Positions 1 to 5,570 of a stretch of DNA of 5,590 nt are shown in pieces. The first letter of the stretch is position 1. Every line of letters begins with the position of its first letter. The notes below the pieces were generated by a model, which was not told where the DNA came from, ran no database searches, and was given only the letters and a program-made list of their open reading frames with translations. Origin of the DNA: Nitrospirota bacterium (GTDB lineage: Bacteria > Nitrospirota > CAKKRA01 > 9FT-COMBO-42-15); NCBI GenBank assembly GCA_023248415.1, contig JAHFEP010000193.1:1-5590 (forward strand). The letters are read 5' to 3'. Both the position numbers and the translations under genes were made by a program.

Positions 1-1
1 G

Positions 2-49
2 GTGATTGAGAGGATAACGGAGAGGTTAAATGGAACAACACGAGATTGA
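2..49 (+). CDS. Possible 3' end of an upstream gene (partial)
   Basis: One frame is open from the window edge to a TGA at 47-49 and reads VIERITERLNGTTRD. The other two forward frames stop within the first nine bases. If real, this is the C-terminus of the gene upstream of cbiC and overlaps it by 20 bases, which would imply translational coupling in a cobalamin operon. A helical charged tail of this kind would suit a CbiX-type cobaltochelatase, but 15 residues cannot identify a family. The alternative is that the upstream gene ends at the TGA at 7-9 in frame 1, leaving a short gap. Confidence 0.3.
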   Translation: MIERITERLNGTTRD

Positions 50-659
50 AAGAAAGAGTTTTGAGATTATTGACAGTCTGCTTGGCAGACACAGCTTTAC
101 AGAAAAAGAGCTTGCAATTGTCAAGCGTGTGATACATACTACAGGTGATATAGATTTTGGGAAAGAACTAATAATTCATCCTGAGGCAATAGAAAAAGCT
201 ACCTCTGCTATCAAAGCAGGCTGCAATATTGTTACTGATGTGAATATGGTAAGGGCAGGTGTAAGAGAGAAGGCATTAAATACCTTTGGCGGAAGGCTTT
301 ACTGCTTTGTGAACGATGAAGGTGTAATAAAAGAATCGGCGCGAACAAAAAAGACAAGGTCTGCGCTTGGTATGCAGAAGGCAATGCCTGAATTGAATAA
401 TGGTATTGTCGCAATCGGCAATGCGCCTACTGCATTATTTGAGATTGTCCGGCTGATTAAAGAAGATGGCTTAAAACCTGCACTAATTGTTGGTGTGCCT
501 GTTGGTTTTGTTGATGCTGCGGAATCCAAAGACGAGCTTCTAAAGATTGATGTACCTTATATTACAAACAGGGGAAGAAAGGGTGGCAGTCCAGTTGCAG
601 TGGCTATTATTAACGCCCTAATAATCTTGGCAGAGGAAGAGGGATTACATTTATTGTAG
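30..659 (+). CDS. cbiC: Cobalt-precorrin-8 / precorrin-8X methylmutase
   Basis: This cytoplasmic enzyme of the corrin-ring pathway moves the methyl group from C-11 to C-12, converting (cobalt-)precorrin-8 to (cobalt-)hydrogenobyrinate or cobyrinate. The 209-residue length is normal for the CbiC/CobH family. Visible family signatures are RVIHTTGD around residues 33-40, with H36 the expected catalytic histidine, then an NIVTDVNMVRAG segment, a GNAPTALF motif near residue 130, GVPVGFVDAAESK, and the C-terminal PYITNRGRKGGSPVAVA segment. The ATG at 30 has a GGAGAGG ribosome binding site at 19-25, only about four bases away. CbiC (anaerobic) and CobH (aerobic) cannot be told apart reliably by sequence; I choose CbiC from the anaerobic context. 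The stop codon at 657-659 lies inside the left end of an inverted-repeat element. The rest of the pathway is presumably upstream, outside the window. Confidence 0.95.
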   Translation: MEQHEIERKSFEIIDSLLGRHSFTEKELAIVKRVIHTTGDIDFGKELIIHPEAIEKATSAIKAGCNIVTDVNMVRAGVREKALNTFGGRLYCFVNDEGVIKESARTKKTRSALGMQKAMPELNNGIVAIGNAPTALFEIVRLIKEDGLKPALIVGVPVGFVDAAESKDELLKIDVPYITNRGRKGGSPVAVAIINALIILAEEEGLHLL

Positions 660-751
660 GGCAACCCTTTAGGGTTGCTTAGGCTTTTGTAGGCACGGTT
701 TTAACCGTGCCTTTTGCACGAATAAATTCGTGCCTACAACCTTGCCCTACA
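655..751. repeat. Nested inverted-repeat element (MITE/REP-like)
   Basis: The outer arms TGTAGGGCAA (655-664) and TTGCCCTACA (742-751) are perfect 10-base inverted repeats. Inside them, TTGTAGGCACG (687-697) and CGTGCCTACAA (729-739) are perfect 11-base inverted repeats. Three further local palindromes lie within: 661-678 (8-base arms, GCAACCCT/AGGGTTGC), 692-711 (9-base arms, GGCACGGTT/AACCGTGCC) and 716-733 (8-base arms, GCACGAAT/ATTCGTGC). Both nested levels share TGTAGG termini. It has no coding capacity. Small mobile or REP-type repeats with TGTAGG-like ends and variable palindromic cores are scattered through many environmental bacterial genomes, from memory and not checked here. No convincing target-site duplication is visible. 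It contains the cbiC stop codon and fills most of the gap to the next gene. Confidence 0.75.
692..715 (+). terminator. Possible weak intrinsic terminator inside the repeat
   Basis: A G+C-rich stem of 8-9 base pairs (GGCACGGT with ACCGTGCC, loop TTTA) is followed directly by TTTT and then G. It sits 33 bases after the cbiC stop, where it could cut or attenuate transcription before the cooT gene. The T-run is short and the same arms can pair with other parts of the repeat, so this may only be a by-product of the repeat structure. Confidence 0.3.
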
Positions 752-781
752 TAATCATGTTGTTTTTGAGGTTATATTATT

Positions 782-976
782 ATGTGCGAGGCAAAGGCAT
801 ATATAATAGACGAAAAAGGCAAAGAGGAACTCCTCTTAGAGGCAGTTTCATCAGTAAAAAAAGAGGGTGATAAGATATTTTTAAGAAATATCTTTGCAGA
901 AGAAAAGGAACTTGAGGGTGAGATAAAAGAGATTTCTCTTACGAAAAATAAGATACTTCTGAAAAGGAAAGGCTAA
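782..976 (+). CDS. cooT: CooT-family nickel-binding protein
   Basis: This 64-residue protein begins MCEAKAYII, followed by a small beta-rich domain with the LRNIFAEEKELEGEIKEISL segment typical of the CooT family (formerly annotated as a predicted RNA-binding protein). In Rhodospirillum rubrum, CooT is a small Sm-like dimer that binds Ni(II) through Cys2 next to the N-terminus and helps supply nickel to carbon monoxide dehydrogenase. Cys2 is present here. A GAGGT ribosome binding site at 768-772 lies nine bases before the ATG. The gene follows cbiC and its repeat, and sits three bases before the His-rich small gene, suggesting nickel or cobalt handling. No CO dehydrogenase gene is in the window, so the client enzyme is unknown. 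The family call is firm; the specific role is inferred. Confidence 0.85.
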   Translation: MCEAKAYIIDEKGKEELLLEAVSSVKKEGDKIFLRNIFAEEKELEGEIKEISLTKNKILLKRKG

Positions 977-979
977 AAA

Positions 980-1192
980 ATGAATGAAGAGATGCATAAA
1001 TTAAAACACCTTCTTGAGCATTGGATTGAGCATAATGATGACCATTTGCAGAACTATCTTGATTGGGCTGACAGGGCAGAGAAGGCAGGGTATCCTGAGG
1101 TGGCTAAGCAATTAAAGGACGCTGCTGACGCTTCGTCGCAGGCAACTAAATTTTTTAAGGATGCAGAAGGAATTCTTTCTAAAGGGAAATAG
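980..1192 (+). CDS. Small helical protein with N-terminal histidine ladder
   Basis: This is an uncharacterised 70-residue acidic protein with no signal peptide, membrane segment or cysteine. Histidines fall at residues 6, 10, 14, 18 and 22, exactly every fourth position, within LKHLLEHWIEHNDDH. On an alpha helix this gives a continuous ladder of i/i+4 His pairs, a known geometry for binding Ni, Co, Zn or Cu. The likely fold is a helical hairpin: helix 1 about residues 3-36, a turn at G37-Y38-P39, and helix 2 about 40-66. The ATG has a good AAGGAAAGG site at 963-971. It starts three bases after the CooT-like gene, so the two are almost certainly co-transcribed and probably co-translated. I recall similar LLEHWIEHN proteins near cobalt or nickel genes in other anaerobes, but could not check. 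Metal binding is inference. Confidence 0.85.
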   Translation: MNEEMHKLKHLLEHWIEHNDDHLQNYLDWADRAEKAGYPEVAKQLKDAADASSQATKFFKDAEGILSKGK

Positions 1193-1194
1193 AT

Positions 1195-1581
1195 ATGCAT
1201 AAGACAATCATCAAAACTGACAAGGCTCCAAAGGCTATCGGGCCATATTCACAGGCTGTCAAGATAGGCAATTTTATCTTTTTATCAGGCCAGATACCCA
1301 TTGACCCAAAGACAGGTGAGTTAGTCAATGGTGATATTAAAGCACAGTTTGAGCTTGTAATGGAGAATATTAAAAATATACTTTCAGAAGCAGGCGCAGC
1401 CTTACATGATGTAGTTAAGGCAACGCTCTATTTAAAGAATATCAAGGAATTCTCTGAGATTAATACAATATACGGAAGGTATTTTGACAGCGACCCTCCA
1501 GCCCGCTCAACTGTAGAGGTCTCCAACCTGCCAAAGGGCGCAAAATTTGAGCTGGAAGTTATTGCGTATAAGGAGAATTAA
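1195..1581 (+). CDS. ridA: RidA family reactive enamine/imine deaminase
   Basis: This soluble 128-residue protein, exactly the usual length, belongs to the YjgF/YER057c/UK114 family. RidA trimers hydrolyse reactive 2-aminoacrylate and related enamines released by PLP enzymes such as serine/threonine dehydratase. Signatures are KAIGPYSQAVKIGN (residues 13-26), FLSGQIPIDPKTGE (29-42), the VVKATLYLKNI segment and PPARSTVEVSNLPKGAKFELE. Residues matching the Salmonella/E. coli active site are Y18, S31, R104 and E119; the position of Cys107 is Thr106 here, a common substitution. It begins two bases after the His-ladder gene, with a modest AAAGGG site at 1181-1186, so it is the third gene of the cooT cluster. 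No PLP-enzyme partner is nearby, so it may simply have been carried along. Its stop overlaps the rpmB stop by four bases. Confidence 0.95.
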   Translation: MHKTIIKTDKAPKAIGPYSQAVKIGNFIFLSGQIPIDPKTGELVNGDIKAQFELVMENIKNILSEAGAALHDVVKATLYLKNIKEFSEINTIYGRYFDSDPPARSTVEVSNLPKGAKFELEVIAYKEN

Positions 1582-1769
1582 CTTGCCTTTTTTACCAGAC
1601 CTGAACGAAGACACCTTGTGCAGACCCGCATTCTCTTTGTCCCGCCGTTTGTTGCAACCCTAACTGTCTGGACATTTGGAAAGAAGATTTTCTTGCTTCT
1701 GTTATTTGCGTGGCTGACATTATTGCCCATCATCTTGCCTTTGCCGCATATATCACAAACCCTTGCCAT
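1578..1769 (-). CDS. rpmB: 50S ribosomal protein bL28, zinc-binding form
   Basis: bL28 is a small protein of the bacterial large ribosomal subunit. The 63-residue product carries the family signature MARVCDICGKG, then GNNVSHANNRSKK, a basic middle and TKRMRVCTRCLRSGLVKKA. The two CxxC pairs (C5/C8 and C50/C53) mark it as the zinc-containing (C+) form; cysteine-free paralogues occur in some bacteria as zinc-independent replacements. On the minus strand a perfect AGGAGG (1779-1784) lies nine bases before the ATG. The gene stands alone, convergent with ridA and divergent from recG. rpmB and recG are near neighbours in some other bacteria, for example Bacillus subtilis, where they are co-oriented with genes between them; here they diverge directly. 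Confidence 0.97.
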   Translation of the reverse strand: MARVCDICGKGKMMGNNVSHANNRSKKIFFPNVQTVRVATNGGTKRMRVCTRCLRSGLVKKAS

Positions 1770-1811
1770 TTTTAAAAACCTCCTAAATAGTATTGCCTAA
1801 AACAGGGTGTA

Positions 1812-1840
1812 ATGCTATCATATTGAAAAAACTTTGGCAA
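1812..1840 (-). promoter_or_regulatory. Candidate rpmB promoter
   Basis: Read on the minus strand, TTGCCA (1835-1840) resembles a -35 box and TAGCAT (1812-1817) a -10 box, separated by 17 bases. Transcription would start near 1805, leaving a leader of about 35 bases that includes the AGGAGG site. The -35 is a 4-5/6 match and the -10 a 4/6 match, so this is a plausible sigma-70-type promoter from pattern alone. It overlaps the recG upstream region. Confidence 0.4.
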
Positions 1841-1852
1841 GAGAAAAATAAT
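1823..1852 (+). promoter_or_regulatory. Candidate recG promoter
   Basis: TTGAAA (1823-1828) and AATAAT (1847-1852), spaced 18 bases apart, resemble sigma-70 -35 and -10 boxes. The transcript would begin at about 1858-1860, on or next to the first recG ATG. That would suit either a leaderless message or use of the next in-frame ATG at 1885. It overlaps the divergent rpmB promoter candidate at 1812-1840, so RNA polymerase binding at the two could be mutually exclusive. Confidence 0.35.
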
Positions 1853-1857
1853 TACTA

Positions 1858-3990
1858 ATGAAAACAACATTAGAGTCTCCAAAAATGAATCTCACTCCAC
1901 GGCTTACCGACTCCATCCAGTATGTAAAGGGTGTTGGGCCGAAGAGGGCAGAGCTTTTTAAAAAGCTCAATATCCTTACTGTAGAGGATGCGCTGACTCA
2001 CCTGCCAAGGAGATACGAGGACAGGGGAAATTTTAAAAAGATATCCCAGATAAAATACGGTGAAATTGAGACTATAAGCGGGATAGTAAAGGCTGCTGGA
2101 ATAAATATTACCTCAAGAAAGAGAATGAAGATATTTGAACTCGTTGTCGGCGACGGGACAGGTATTATTACTGCAAAGTGGTTCAATCAGCCGTATATGA
2201 AAAATGTCTTTAAGGTCGGGCAGAAGGTGATTTTAAACGGCAAGGTGAAGATGAATAGTTACTATGGATATGGCGCTGAGATTGACAGCCCTGAGTATGA
2301 GATAATAGATGACGAGGCAGATGTCCTTTTGCATACAGGCCGAATTGTGCCGATATATCCTGAGACGAGCGGTCTTTCATCAAGGCAAATCAGGGTTATA
2401 ATGAAAAATATCTTTGATACATATTTATCTGAAATTAAGGATCACTTGCCTGCGGATATTTTAGAGCATAATAAACTTATCCCACTTTCAACAACCTTTT
2501 CCGAGGTTCATTTTCCACAAATGGAAAAGGATATGGCCTTACTAAACAGCGGCAGAAGCGAGATGTACAGGAGGCTCGCCTTTGATGAATTCTTTTTCCT
2601 TGAGCTTGGCCTTGCATTAAGAAAAAAGGACATGGAAAAGGAAAAGAGGGATGCGCTTAAGATAAATGGAGAGCTTTTAAGACAATTGATAAATAGCCTT
2701 TCATTCAAACTTACCTCAGCGCAAGTTCGTGTGATTGATGAAATAAAAAATGACCTCATAAGTCCTCATCCAATGAACAGGCTTATTCAGGGTGATGTGG
2801 GATGCGGGAAGACAATAGTTGCCTTGTCTGCAATGCTTATGGCAATTGAAAATGGTCTTCAGACTGTAATAATGGTGCCAACAGAGATACTTGCTGAGCA
2901 GCACTATTTTAATATCAAGAGTCTAATTAGCAAACTTTCTTTAAAAATAGTATTATTGACCAGCAGCAGGAAAGATAAAGAGGACATAAAGGCAGTTGAG
3001 GATGGTAATGCAAATATTGTGATTGGTACACATGCACTTATACAAGATGACATCAGATTTAAAATGCTTGGGCTTGCAGTAGTTGATGAACAGCACAAAT
3101 TTGGTGTAATGCAGAGGGGCGCTTTGAAAAAGAAGGGCTATAACCCTGATATTCTTATTATGACTGCAACTCCGATACCAAGGACGCTTGCCATGAGTGT
3201 ATATGGAGATTTAGATATTTCAGTTATTGATGAGCTTCCGCCTGGCAGGACGCCTATCAAGACATTGAAATTTTATAAATCGCATCGTTTAGAGGCATTT
3301 AAATTAGTGAAAAAAGAACTTTCAAATGGAAGACAGTGTTATATCATCTATCCGCTAATTGAGGAATCTGAAAAGGTTGATTTAAAGGCAGCAACAGAGA
3401 TGGCAGAGCATCTTAAAAAGGATATATTTCCTGAGTATAATCTTGGACTCCTTCACGGCAGGATGAAGACAGAAGAGAAAGAAAAGGTTATGAAGGATTT
3501 TAAAGAAGGGCGCACAAATATACTTGTATCCACTACTGTGATTGAGGTTGGCATTGATGTGCCAAATGCATCTGTAATGCTGATAGAACATGCAGAAAGA
3601 TTTGGCCTTGCCCAGTTGCATCAATTGCGGGGAAGGGTTGGGAGGGGGCAATATCAATCCTGCTGCCTCTTAATGGCTGAATATCCTTTGTCAGATGATG
3701 CAAAGAGAAGGCTTGATATAATGATAAAGACAAACAATGGTTTTGATATTGCTGAAGAGGATTTGAATATCAGAGGCCCCGGTGAATTTTTCGGCACAAA
3801 ACAGTCTGGCCTGCCAGAGCTAAAAAATGCAAATATCCTGCGGGATGTGAAGATTCTGGAAGCAGCGCGCAGAGAGGCTTTTGAGTTGATTAAAAAAGAC
3901 TCGTTACTTTCCATGCCAGAGCATAATGGATTGAAGACTATTTTAAGGCAGAGGTGGTTAGAGAAATTAGAATTGGGGACGATTAGTTGA
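1858..3990 (+). CDS. recG: ATP-dependent DNA helicase RecG
   Basis: RecG is a cytoplasmic superfamily 2 translocase that drives regression of stalled replication forks and branch migration in repair. The 710-residue length is close to E. coli RecG (693). The N-terminal wedge region carries YVKGVGPKRAELFKKL (about 22-38) and LPRRYEDRG, followed by an OB-fold. Helicase motifs in order are FKLTSAQ (283-289), Walker A GDVGCGKT (312-319), VPTEILAEQH (340-349), the RecG-specific DEQH box (410-413) with KFGVMQR, MTATPIPRTLA (435-445), IEVGIDVPN (562-570) and QLRGRVGRG (589-597). All catalytic residues look intact. The start is uncertain: ATG 1858 has only a weak AAGAGA-like site, and Met10 at 1885 would still give a complete wedge domain. 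The stop shares its final A with the korA ATG (TGATG), implying translational coupling. Confidence 0.97.
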   Translation: MKTTLESPKMNLTPRLTDSIQYVKGVGPKRAELFKKLNILTVEDALTHLPRRYEDRGNFKKISQIKYGEIETISGIVKAAGINITSRKRMKIFELVVGDGTGIITAKWFNQPYMKNVFKVGQKVILNGKVKMNSYYGYGAEIDSPEYEIIDDEADVLLHTGRIVPIYPETSGLSSRQIRVIMKNIFDTYLSEIKDHLPADILEHNKLIPLSTTFSEVHFPQMEKDMALLNSGRSEMYRRLAFDEFFFLELGLALRKKDMEKEKRDALKINGELLRQLINSLSFKLTSAQVRVIDEIKNDLISPHPMNRLIQGDVGCGKTIVALSAMLMAIENGLQTVIMVPTEILAEQHYFNIKSLISKLSLKIVLLTSSRKDKEDIKAVEDGNANIVIGTHALIQDDIRFKMLGLAVVDEQHKFGVMQRGALKKKGYNPDILIMTATPIPRTLAMSVYGDLDISVIDELPPGRTPIKTLKFYKSHRLEAFKLVKKELSNGRQCYIIYPLIEESEKVDLKAATEMAEHLKKDIFPEYNLGLLHGRMKTEEKEKVMKDFKEGRTNILVSTTVIEVGIDVPNASVMLIEHAERFGLAQLHQLRGRVGRGQYQSCCLLMAEYPLSDDAKRRLDIMIKTNNGFDIAEEDLNIRGPGEFFGTKQSGLPELKNANILRDVKILEAARREAFELIKKDSLLSMPEHNGLKTILRQRWLEKLELGTIS

Positions 3991-5114
3991 TGAAAGCAGG
4001 TTCATATCTTCTTCAAGGCAATGAGGCGTGTGCAGAGGGTGCAATCCGTGCAGGATGCAAATTCTATGCAGGTTATCCGATTTCTCCGTCAAGCGAGATA
4101 ATGGAAAGGATTGCCAACCGTTTTCCTGAATGTAAAGGCGCATTCATTCAAATGGAGGATGAGATTGCATCCATTTCTGCAGTAATAGGCGCTTCATGGA
4201 CAGGCGCAAAGGCAATGACAGCAACATCAGGCCCCGGGCTTTCATTAATGCTTGAAAATATCGGATATGCAATAATGACAGAGACACCCTGTGTAATAGT
4301 TGATGTCCAGCGCGCTGGGCCAAGCACAGGCCAGGCAACAAAGCCAAGCCAAGGCGATGTTATGCAGATTAGATGGGGTGCATCAGGGGATTATCAGATA
4401 ATTGCCCTTTGTCCATGGTCTGTTCAGGAGATGTATGATTTAACTATAGAGTCATTTAATCTGTCAGAGCAATTTCGTGTTCCAGTGTTTCTTCTTTGCG
4501 ATGAGGCAGTAGGCCATCTTCGTGAAAAGTGTGTTATAAAAGATGATATAGAGATAATTAATAGAAAAAAGGCAAAAGGCAAGCCGCCCTTTGGTCAGGA
4601 TGGAGATGATTTGATTCCGCCGATGCCATCCTTTGGCGAAGGTGAGAGGCTTTTGGTTACAGGCTCTACGCATAATGAATGGGGTTTCAGAAAGACCTCA
4701 GACCCTGATGTTCAGATGAGGCTTGTTAAAAGGCTCTCTGATAAGATTCTATTAAATCAGGATAAGATAATAAGAACAGAAAACTATCTTTTGGATGATG
4801 CAGAGATTGGCATAATCGCTTATGGCATTACAGCAAGGGCTTCATTGAAAGCAGTGAAGATTTTAAGGGAGAAAGGGATTAAGGCAGGGCTTTTACGGTT
4901 AAAGACTCTCTGGCCATTTCCGGAAAAGGTTATTGGCGAGTTATCTGCAATGGTTAAGAAACTAATTGTGCCAGAGATGAACTTAGGCCAGATTGTAAGG
5001 GAGATAGAAAGGGTTTCAAAGTGCGATGTGGTAAGATTATCAAAAGTAAATGGAGAGGTAATAACACCGTCAGAGATTGTGGAAGAGCTTTTACTTGCCA
5101 AATATTATAGCTAA
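3990..5114 (+). CDS. korA: 2-oxoglutarate:ferredoxin oxidoreductase, alpha subunit
   Basis: KorA is the alpha subunit of the 2-oxoacid:ferredoxin oxidoreductases, which interconvert 2-oxoglutarate and succinyl-CoA with ferredoxin in anaerobic or reductive TCA metabolism. I choose ATG 3990, overlapping the recG stop by one base, over the in-frame TTG at 3987; this gives 374 residues, normal for the family. Visible are QGNEACAEGAIRAGCKFYAGYPISPSSE near the start, QMEDEIASISAVIGAS (54-69) with the expected TPP-activating glutamate region, MTATSGPG (76-83), VQRAGPSTGQATKPSQGD (106-123), and a C-terminal transketolase-like domain with IAYGITARAS and LKTLWPFPE. QMEDEIAS and PSTGQ favour KorA over the VorB or PorA types. 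The catalytic TPP-binding beta subunit KorB normally follows directly but is absent here. KorA has no full TPP site of its own and should need KorB from elsewhere. Confidence 0.9.
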   Translation: MKAGSYLLQGNEACAEGAIRAGCKFYAGYPISPSSEIMERIANRFPECKGAFIQMEDEIASISAVIGASWTGAKAMTATSGPGLSLMLENIGYAIMTETPCVIVDVQRAGPSTGQATKPSQGDVMQIRWGASGDYQIIALCPWSVQEMYDLTIESFNLSEQFRVPVFLLCDEAVGHLREKCVIKDDIEIINRKKAKGKPPFGQDGDDLIPPMPSFGEGERLLVTGSTHNEWGFRKTSDPDVQMRLVKRLSDKILLNQDKIIRTENYLLDDAEIGIIAYGITARASLKAVKILREKGIKAGLLRLKTLWPFPEKVIGELSAMVKKLIVPEMNLGQIVREIERVSKCDVVRLSKVNGEVITPSEIVEELLLAKYYS

Positions 5115-5199
5115 GTGGTATATTGGAAATTATCTTAGAGACCCTTTTAAAATAAAAAGGAGAATAATAATATTGACTGTTAAATATAGGAGGTGTGTT
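5115..5199 (+). promoter_or_regulatory. korA to thiamine-binding-protein spacer with weak promoter candidates
   Basis: This is an 85-base AT-rich gap. TAAAAT at 5148-5153 could be a -10 box, but its best -35 partner, TTGGAA at 5123-5128, is 19 bases away, wider than ideal. TTGACT at 5173-5178 is a good -35 hexamer, but a -10 at normal spacing would fall on the start codon, so it cannot serve this start. No hairpin terminator after korA and no recognisable riboswitch is visible; the gap is too short for a typical TPP riboswitch (around 100 bases). Confidence 0.25.
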
Positions 5200-5505
5200 A
5201 TGCTCTGCGAATTTAGCATTGTTCCAATCGGTGTTGGCAGCAGTATAGGCGACTATGTAGCAAAGGTTTTAAAGATTATTGATGAGAGCGCCATGCCTTA
5301 TAAATTGAATCCCATGGGAACTGTAGTAGAAGGGGATATAGAGAAGATTTTTGAGCTTATTAAGAAATGCCATACAGAGGTCTTAAAAACCTCAGACAGG
5401 GTCTTGACATCTATTACTATTGATGATAGAAAAGGGGCAGTTGATAGTATAAATAGAAAGGTTGCTGCTATAGAAAAGAGGCTCGGAAAGGAATTAAAGA
5501 AGTGA
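5200..5505 (+). CDS. MTH1187-family thiamine-binding protein
   Basis: This 101-residue cytoplasmic protein matches the MTH1187/YqgV family (formerly DUF77): MLCEFSIVPIGVGSSIGDYVAKVLKII at the start, a central YKLNPMGTVVEGDIEKIFELIKKCH, and a helical Lys-rich end. Family members have a ferredoxin-like fold, form oligomers, and some bind thiamine; the physiological role is not settled. The frame stays open upstream to 5077, but the ATG at 5200 is chosen because AGGAGGT (5188-5194) lies five bases before it and conserved sequence starts there. The gene follows korA after 85 bases. A thiamine-binding protein next to a subunit of a TPP-dependent enzyme suggests a cofactor link, but the spacing and strong ribosome binding site allow separate transcription. 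Confidence 0.9.
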   Translation: MLCEFSIVPIGVGSSIGDYVAKVLKIIDESAMPYKLNPMGTVVEGDIEKIFELIKKCHTEVLKTSDRVLTSITIDDRKGAVDSINRKVAAIEKRLGKELKK

Positions 5506-5570
5506 CAAAAATTGGTATTAGGCCAGTTAAAATTTGTTAAGATACTTGATAATATAAAATGGCTTTGGTG

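Noticed and set aside
655..751. CRISPR repeat or tRNA-like structure in the cbiC-cooT gap
   Set aside because: The palindromes differ from each other, there are no regular spacers, and no cloverleaf or CCA end can be drawn; a nested inverted-repeat element explains it better.
742..781. Promoter for cooT with CATAAT (750-755) as -10
   Set aside because: The -10 is good, but no acceptable -35 lies 16-18 bases upstream, so I left it out of the feature list.
1618..1800. Open frame on the + strand opposite rpmB with a hydrophobic product
   Set aside because: It lies almost entirely antisense to the clear bL28 gene, has no ribosome binding site, and its hydrophobic character comes from the complement of Lys/Arg-rich bL28 codons.
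2508..3914. Several minus-strand open frames within recG
   Set aside because: All are antisense shadows of a well-conserved helicase, without ribosome binding sites or recognisable products.
3987..3989. TTG start for korA three bases before the ATG
   Set aside because: The ATG at 3990 is the natural start and gives the TGATG overlap with recG; TTG offers no better ribosome binding site.
5077..5199. Upstream in-frame extension of the thiamine-binding protein
   Set aside because: It overlaps the korA end, has no family similarity, and is replaced by the ATG at 5200 with AGGAGGT in front.
5115..5199. TPP riboswitch before the thiamine-binding protein
   Set aside because: The gap is short and AT-rich, and I see no conserved TPP-aptamer segments such as the CUGAGA core.
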